NCBI GenBank assembly: GCA_025463785.1 | Contig: JAODBD010000003.1 | Span: forward strand, 461,287 to 525,286 | Direction of reading: 5' to 3' | Source of the DNA: Glaciihabitans sp. | GTDB taxonomy: Bacteria > Actinomycetota > Actinomycetes > Actinomycetales > Microbacteriaceae | Length of the DNA stretch: 64,000 nt | In this document: positions 59,470 to 64,000 of the stretch, piece after piece | How the letters are laid out: each line of letters opens with the position of its first letter | Numbering within the stretch: position 1 is the stretch's first letter | Translations under genes and position numbers: made by a program | Notes under the pieces: generated by a model | Database searches by the model: none | What the model was told of the DNA's origin: nothing | Seen by the model: only the letters and a program-made list of their open reading frames with translations

Positions 59470-59475
59470 TTTTGG

Positions 59476-60018
59476 ATGACCGAACCCGATACAACCCCGG
59501 CGTGGCGTACGGCACCACATCGCGTCGGCTTCCTCCTGTCGCAGGTCGGCGCCTTCGCCACGAATCGGTTCACGGAACGTCTTTCGGCGCTTCACCTCCA
59601 GCCGAGTGATGTCGGGATCCTTCGACTGATTGCGGTCGATTCCGGCCTCAGTCAGCGCACCCTCGCCGGCCGTCTGGGTGTTGGTGCCAGTCGTGTCGTC
59701 GTGCTGATCGACGAACTCGAGGAGAAGGGCCTGGTCGTTCGTGATCGCAGTACTCAGGATCGACGCAACTACGAACTGCGGCTAACCAAAGCCGGTCAGA
59801 ACGTCATGTCGCAGATGCGAGAGCTGGGCGCGGCCCACGAGAATGACGTCGTAAGTGCCCTGGATGCTGACGAACGTCGCACGTTGGGCATCCTGTTGGC
59901 GAAAATCGCAACGAGCCATGATCTGGCCCCGGATGTTCACCCGGGCTATCGGAGTCCGCCTCCCGCTGCAGGACACCCGAGGGTTCTGTCCTCCGAAAGG
60001 CCGACCCAGCCGGAATGA
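59476..60018 (+). CDS. MarR family regulator
   Basis: This 180-residue winged-helix regulator has SQVGAFATNRFTERLSALHLQPSDVGILRLIAVDSGLSQRTLAGRLGVGASRVVVLIDELEEKGLVVRDRSTQDRRNYELRLTKAG, with the wing DRR motif of MarR proteins. The last 30 residues (GYRSPPPAAGHPRVL...) are a loose tail. It lies divergent from the SDR operon, its likely target. Confidence 0.92.
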   Translation: MTEPDTTPAWRTAPHRVGFLLSQVGAFATNRFTERLSALHLQPSDVGILRLIAVDSGLSQRTLAGRLGVGASRVVVLIDELEEKGLVVRDRSTQDRRNYELRLTKAGQNVMSQMRELGAAHENDVVSALDADERRTLGILLAKIATSHDLAPDVHPGYRSPPPAAGHPRVLSSERPTQPE

Positions 60019-60151
60019 CACGCCCCCAATACGAGGGGAGACTTCGCTGTTTTGACCACCGCGCGGGTTGTTTTGCCTGACCAGCAGGCATAACGTTGCA
60101 GTAAGCACCGGTTCTGTGGGGGACGGTGCCACGTTGTATGGGGGTACAAAC

Positions 60152-61078
60152 GTGTTAAAGCAATCCGTTTTTTTGGCGACGGTTTTGGCCGTCACTATTG
60201 CAATGGCGTTGCCGGTGGGGGTAACCGGGGCTGCCACTGGCGCGCCCGATTTGCCCGCAGGTTCCACCTTCGCCTTTGTCGGCGGATCGAACGTGCCAGC
60301 GCCGTCGCGTGCCGTGGTCGGCTCGTCTGCCGTTCACGCCGGGGCTGGCGCCGCCACCTCGTCGACCGGCGTGCAGGCGAACGGCTCGACCGCGTCATCC
60401 GGTTCGCACAGTGACGCGCCGGTGGGTAGCAGTAACGCTTCCACGCAGTCGAACGAGCGTGTCATCCAGAACAGCAGGCAGCGTTCCGTTCCGGGTGTCG
60501 CTGCACGACTCGCCGCCGCAACCGGGTCGGGCAAAGTCGTGACCCGCGGCCCCGCGGCATCGACGACCACGTCAGGCAGCGGATGCCCGGCCAACGTCAC
60601 GGGCGACACGACGAGCGCCCCCGGCAACGTTTCGAAGGGCGGCGTGCAGGGAACAACGTCTGCCGACATCGCTTCCTTCGCCCTCGAGTACAACTCCATT
60701 CGTGTCGCGCACTGCCTGAAGCCCGTGCCGCTCGCCAACATCAGGTTCAGCTCCTGCCTCGAGCAGCGCATGTTCTGGATGGCTGAAGACCCGAGCACCA
60801 ATCCGGCAAGCGCCTGGGGCCACACCGGCACGGCCAAGCGCAGCGACGGCGTCGCGATCGTCGGATGCGACGGAGACATCGCAGGCGGTATGAATGACAC
60901 CGGAGCGGTCGACGCGCAGTCCTGGTGGGACTCGCCGGATCACCGCGATTCCCTCTACCAGCCGCTGTACAAGGGCGGCACCTCGAACATCTGCATTGCG
61001 TTCGGCATGGCGCACGGCGGCATCCCGAACGACCCCGCTGCGTTCACTCGCGCGGCCGCTGTCTGGGAGGACTGCTAA
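60152..61078 (+). CDS. Secreted CAP-like protein
   Basis: From GTG 60152, after a GGGGG site, the protein is 308 residues. A signal peptide (LKQSVFLATVLAVTIAMALPVGVTGAATGA) is followed by about 130 residues of Ser/Thr/Gly/Ala-rich linker. The C-terminal 140 residues resemble a CAP/SCP-like domain: SFALEYNSIRVAHCLKPVPLANIRFSSCLEQRMFWMAED, then GHTGTAKRSDGVAIVGCDGDIAGGM and WWDSPDHRDSLYQPLYKGG. Five or so Cys may form disulphides outside the cell. Function unknown; a wall-associated role is possible. Confidence 0.7.
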   Translation: MLKQSVFLATVLAVTIAMALPVGVTGAATGAPDLPAGSTFAFVGGSNVPAPSRAVVGSSAVHAGAGAATSSTGVQANGSTASSGSHSDAPVGSSNASTQSNERVIQNSRQRSVPGVAARLAAATGSGKVVTRGPAASTTTSGSGCPANVTGDTTSAPGNVSKGGVQGTTSADIASFALEYNSIRVAHCLKPVPLANIRFSSCLEQRMFWMAEDPSTNPASAWGHTGTAKRSDGVAIVGCDGDIAGGMNDTGAVDAQSWWDSPDHRDSLYQPLYKGGTSNICIAFGMAHGGIPNDPAAFTRAAAVWEDC

Positions 61079-61141
61079 ACCTCTGCCGGTAATATTGCCC
61101 TCGGCTCTCGCGAACAGGCGTATGCCGAAGGGATAGATGAC

Positions 61142-62131
61142 GTGACCGATTCACTACGCTGGGGCATTCTCGGAACCGGCGGCATCGCCACCTCGTTTAC
61201 CCAGGATCTGATTGCAAACGGGTTGACCGTAGCCGCGGTCGGGTCGCGCACACAGGGGTCGGCCGACGCGTTCGCGGCGACTCACGGCATCCCCAATGCG
61301 CACGGCAGCTACGAAGACCTGGTCGCCGACCCGACCGTCGACGCGATCTATGTCTCAACACCGCACCCGTTCCACTACGAGAGCGCGAAGCTCGTACTGA
61401 ACGCCGGCAAGCACGCCCTCGTCGAGAAGCCCTTCACTCTGAACGCCGCGGAAGCGCGCGAAGTCATCGAGCTTGCCGCTGCCCGGAAGCGCGTCGTGCT
61501 TGAAGCGATGTGGACGCGCTGGCTTCCGCACATGGTGCGCGTGCACGAAATCATCGCGGCCGGCACGCTTGGCGACGTGCGAACAGTCATCGCCGATCAC
61601 AACCAGAATCTTCCGGATGACCCCGGGCACCGCATCAACAACCCGGATCTGGGTGGCGGTGCGCTGCTCGACCTGGGCATTTACCCGGTGTCGTTCGCGT
61701 GGGACATCTTTGGGCGGCCCGCGTCGATTGCCGCGATTTCGAGTCCCACGGTGTCGACCGGCGTGGACCGGCAGACCGCGATCCTATTCGGTTACGCGGG
61801 CGGGCAGCAGGCCGTCCTGCACACCGCACTCGACACTCTGGGGCCGAACACGGCATCCGTCATCGGCACTGAAGGTCGCATTGACATCGACTCGGTCTGG
61901 TACACGCCGACCAGCTTCACCGTGTACGACGGCGAGGGTACGGTCATCGAGAAGTTCGACCAGCCGGTTGTCAGTCGCGGCATGCAGTTCGAGGCGTGGG
62001 CGCTGGAGAAGATTGTTGCTTCCGGCAAGCTCGAGGGCGCCGAACTTCCTCTGAGCGACACCCTCGGCATCATGGAGACGCTCGATACCATTCGGGAGCA
62101 GATCGGGCTGGTTTACCCCGGCGAGCGCTGA
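61142..62131 (+). CDS. Gfo/Idh/MocA family oxidoreductase
   Basis: This 329-residue NAD(P)-dependent dehydrogenase has the Rossmann motif WGILGTGGIATSF at residues 6-18 and the family's EKPFTLNAAEA block (catalytic Lys in EKP, about residue 98). A C-terminal domain has GGGALLDLGIYPVSFAWDIFG, where Asp and Tyr line the active site. It acts on a sugar or cyclitol; the sequence is nearest the trans-1,2-dihydrobenzene-1,2-diol dehydrogenase-like group. It starts at GTG 61142 and stands alone. Confidence 0.9.
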   Translation: MTDSLRWGILGTGGIATSFTQDLIANGLTVAAVGSRTQGSADAFAATHGIPNAHGSYEDLVADPTVDAIYVSTPHPFHYESAKLVLNAGKHALVEKPFTLNAAEAREVIELAAARKRVVLEAMWTRWLPHMVRVHEIIAAGTLGDVRTVIADHNQNLPDDPGHRINNPDLGGGALLDLGIYPVSFAWDIFGRPASIAAISSPTVSTGVDRQTAILFGYAGGQQAVLHTALDTLGPNTASVIGTEGRIDIDSVWYTPTSFTVYDGEGTVIEKFDQPVVSRGMQFEAWALEKIVASGKLEGAELPLSDTLGIMETLDTIREQIGLVYPGER

Positions 62132-62142
62132 GGGTGCGCCGA

Positions 62143-62148
62143 TAGGAT
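62143..62148 (+). promoter_or_regulatory. -10 element of the D-Ala-D-Ala carboxypeptidase gene
   Basis: TAGGAT is followed by 6 nt and the GTG at 62155, predicting a leaderless transcript. Confidence 0.5.
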
Positions 62149-62154
62149 GCTCTG

Positions 62155-63636
62155 GTGACGGACCCCCAACAACCGACCAGTCGTCGGGCTGCTCGCGACG
62201 CCGCATCGGCGCCCCGCGGCCACGACGGGGGCACTCGCACTGGTGGCAGCGGCGATGGCGGCCCGCCACGCGTTCGCATCGGGCTCATTGCTGCGGCGCT
62301 CGCGGTCGTATTCCTGCTTCTGGGAACGGGTGCGGTGTTCGCAGGGATGGCCGTGGGCAAGAAAAACGTGGCGGCCTTGACCCCGACCGGCACGGCGACC
62401 AACACGCCGACACGGGATCTCCCGGGCGATGTGGTTGCCGCCGCCGTCATCCCGACCTGTTCGATCAGCAAACTGGTGAGCGCGGGCGCGCTGAAGAAGC
62501 TGTACGGGTCGGTCATCAACTCGAGCACCGGCGGCTCGCTCTACGCAAAGCTTGACGGGGATGCCCAGCCGCCTGCCAGCGGCGAGAAGGTTCTGACGGC
62601 CGCCGCAGCGATCGCGAAGCTCGGGCCGAATTTTCGCATCACGACGAAGGTCGTGGATGGCGTGACCCCTGGCTCCATCACACTCGTCGGTGAGGGGGAT
62701 GCCACCCTCAGTTCTGGCGCCTCCAATGTCTACCCGGGTGCGCCAACGATGGCGAACCTGGCCGCGAAAACACTCGCGGCGTACAACAGCGCGCACCCCG
62801 GCGTGCCCATCACTCAGCTCGTGCTCGACGCGTCCTACTGGGATCCGGGCGACAACTGGGACAGCACGGTTCCACGCACCGAGCAGACCGGCGGATATCT
62901 GTCGGAAACCACTGCGCTTCAGGTGGATGGCGACCGGGCCAACCCCAAGGCGCAGATCAGTCCGCGCGGTACCGACCCGGTGATGCACGCGGGCCATGCG
63001 TTCGTCGCCGCGCTGGGGCTACCCGGCATCAGCATCATCACCGGCCAGGAGGAGAACGGGGCTCCCACTCTGGCATCCGTCCAATCGCAATCGGTCTCCG
63101 TGCTCGCCAGGCAGATGCTGCTCAACAGCGATAACACGCTCGCCGAAATGCTGGCGCGGATCGTGTCGGTGAAGGAGGCGCTCGGTGGTTCATCGGCCTC
63201 GCTGACACAGGCCATCCCGACGGCGTTGACGAAGTACGGGCTCGACACAGCCGACATCTCCGTGCAGGACGGCTCGGGCGAGAGCAACGGCAACGCGATC
63301 ACGCCACTGTTCATGGCCAAGTTCATGGGGCTGGTGAGCCAGGGCAAGAACGGGCTCCAATACGTCGCCGCCGGTCTCCCGATCGCGGGCAAGTCTGGCA
63401 GTCTGCTGACTCGATTCACTGGCGCAAATGCCAGTGCCGTCGGCAAGGTCCATGCGAAGCCGGGCTTCATCGCGAGCGCCTATTCGCTCAGTGGTTACGT
63501 AACCGCCAAGGACGGAACCAAGGAGGCGTTCGCGTTTTTCGCGGTCGGCAGTGGCATCGGTGCTTCTGCCAACCCCGCCCTCGATTCACTTGCAACCGCC
63601 GTCTACCAGTGCGGTGCGAACCTGACGAGCAACTGA
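62155..63636 (+). CDS. dacB: D-alanyl-D-alanine carboxypeptidase/endopeptidase (PBP4 type)
   Basis: This 493-residue serine peptidase of family S13 trims peptidoglycan. After a cytoplasmic, charged N-terminus comes one membrane anchor (GLIAAALAVVFLLLGTGAVFAGMAVG). The active-site Ser-X-X-Lys is PPASGEKVLTAAAAI (about residue 140), SxN is in LNSDNTLAEML and KSG in IAGKSGSLLTRF. Actinobacterial genomes often carry this gene before tilS and hpt; here pncA follows. Confidence 0.9.
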   Translation: MTDPQQPTSRRAARDAASAPRGHDGGTRTGGSGDGGPPRVRIGLIAAALAVVFLLLGTGAVFAGMAVGKKNVAALTPTGTATNTPTRDLPGDVVAAAVIPTCSISKLVSAGALKKLYGSVINSSTGGSLYAKLDGDAQPPASGEKVLTAAAAIAKLGPNFRITTKVVDGVTPGSITLVGEGDATLSSGASNVYPGAPTMANLAAKTLAAYNSAHPGVPITQLVLDASYWDPGDNWDSTVPRTEQTGGYLSETTALQVDGDRANPKAQISPRGTDPVMHAGHAFVAALGLPGISIITGQEENGAPTLASVQSQSVSVLARQMLLNSDNTLAEMLARIVSVKEALGGSSASLTQAIPTALTKYGLDTADISVQDGSGESNGNAITPLFMAKFMGLVSQGKNGLQYVAAGLPIAGKSGSLLTRFTGANASAVGKVHAKPGFIASAYSLSGYVTAKDGTKEAFAFFAVGSGIGASANPALDSLATAVYQCGANLTSN

Positions 63637-63643
63637 ACCGCTC

Positions 63644-64000
63644 ATGCGCGCGCTGTTTGTCATCGACGTCCAGAATGACTTCACCGAGGGCGGATCGCTG
63701 GCTGTTGCTGGGGGCGCGGCAGTAGCCGCTGGCATAACCGGATATTTGCGTGCGCACGCTCGTGACTACGATGCCGTGTTCGCATCCCGTGACTGGCACG
63801 ACGCCGCAAACGACAACGGCGGCCATTTCGCCACGGATGCCGCCCCAGACTTCGTCACGACCTGGCCGTCGCACTGCGTGGCCGGCACCCCCGGAGCCGA
63901 GTATCACCCTGCGCTTGACGCATCGCTCATCGACATCAACGTGCGGAAGGGCCAGGGCAAGCCGGCGTATTCCATCTTCGAGGGCACGACGGACGACGGC
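63644..64000 (+). CDS. pncA: Nicotinamidase, 5' part
   Basis: The frame is open from ATG 63644 to the window edge (119 codons). It begins RALFVIDVQNDFTEGGSLAVAGG with the catalytic Asp, and has the metal site in SRDWHD...GGHF. The protein deamidates nicotinamide to nicotinic acid for NAD salvage. The catalytic cysteine lies beyond the edge. It starts 8 nt after the carboxypeptidase stop and may be co-transcribed. Confidence 0.92.
   Translation, partial: MRALFVIDVQNDFTEGGSLAVAGGAAVAAGITGYLRAHARDYDAVFASRDWHDAANDNGGHFATDAAPDFVTTWPSHCVAGTPGAEYHPALDASLIDINVRKGQGKPAYSIFEGTTDDG

Overview
The window is high-GC Gram-positive DNA. Three things point to an actinobacterium, most likely of the family Microbacteriaceae: the actinobacterial gene neighbourhoods (pta-ackA-SRP RNA, dnaX-recR, lysC-asd, tad pilus locus-topA-tmk-holB, kdp), a 6C small RNA, and many GTG starts placed 6-7 nt after a -10 hexamer, which indicates leaderless mRNAs. 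The family assignment is inference; no species marker is present. Almost all of the window is chromosomal core. One small integrated island is the clear accessory region.

Layout. 1-5981: a sugar-catabolism cluster with an ABC permease (cut at the edge), a solute-binding lipoprotein, an aldehyde dehydrogenase, a 2-hydroxyacid dehydrogenase, an aldo/keto reductase and a ThuA-like protein. 6077-7492: a divergent DoxX/HxlR pair, an IS-derived remnant and tRNA-Ser(GGA). 7587-10967: acetate metabolism (pta-ackA) and SRP RNA. 11148-17286: an AbiEi/DUF559-like protein, dnaX-recR and lysC-asd. 17352-24289: mqo, a LexA-box-controlled radical SAM protein, an operon of two sensor-kinase-like membrane proteins, a response regulator and thymidine kinase, then a VOC protein. 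24345-24919: a FitB-like PIN toxin with a decapitated antitoxin. 24949-32788: a complete kdpFABCDE potassium system preceded by an extra 27-residue membrane peptide. 33081-35598: an unknown protein and a compact diheme cytochrome b operon without Rieske or cytochrome c genes. 35609-39977: tRNA-Pro(CGG), a metallophosphoesterase, a class A PBP with PASTA repeats, a small DUF4177-like protein and RidA. About 40093-43476: 6C RNA and a Tad/Flp-type pilus locus. 43585-50454: topA, tmk, holB, a secreted alpha/beta hydrolase and a TetR regulator.

50499-55493 is a 4.9-kb integrative island in tRNA-Thr(CGT). It is bounded by an exact 50-bp direct repeat (attL 50526-50575, attR 55444-55493). It carries a tyrosine integrase whose last codons run into the tRNA gene, two small proteins resembling toxin-immunity families (one frameshifted), several large hairpins, a lipoprotein, and a translationally coupled HTH/nucleotidyltransferase pair. 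The pair starts from a promoter buried in a perfect 12-bp-arm palindrome. Two of the hairpins (52189-52301 and 52971-53082) share a three-stem fold and differ by fully compensated base changes.

55567-64000: a collapsed yefM-yoeB locus, a short AlkD-like protein, an RraB-like protein, an SDR/membrane protein/SGNH hydrolase operon divergent from a MarR regulator, a secreted CAP-like protein, a Gfo/Idh/MocA oxidoreductase, a D-Ala-D-Ala carboxypeptidase, and the first 119 codons of nicotinamidase.

The most interesting items are the island's coupled HTH-NTase module with its operator, the covarying hairpin pair, the orphan immunity-like genes, the cytochrome b mini-operon, and the small peptide in front of kdpF.
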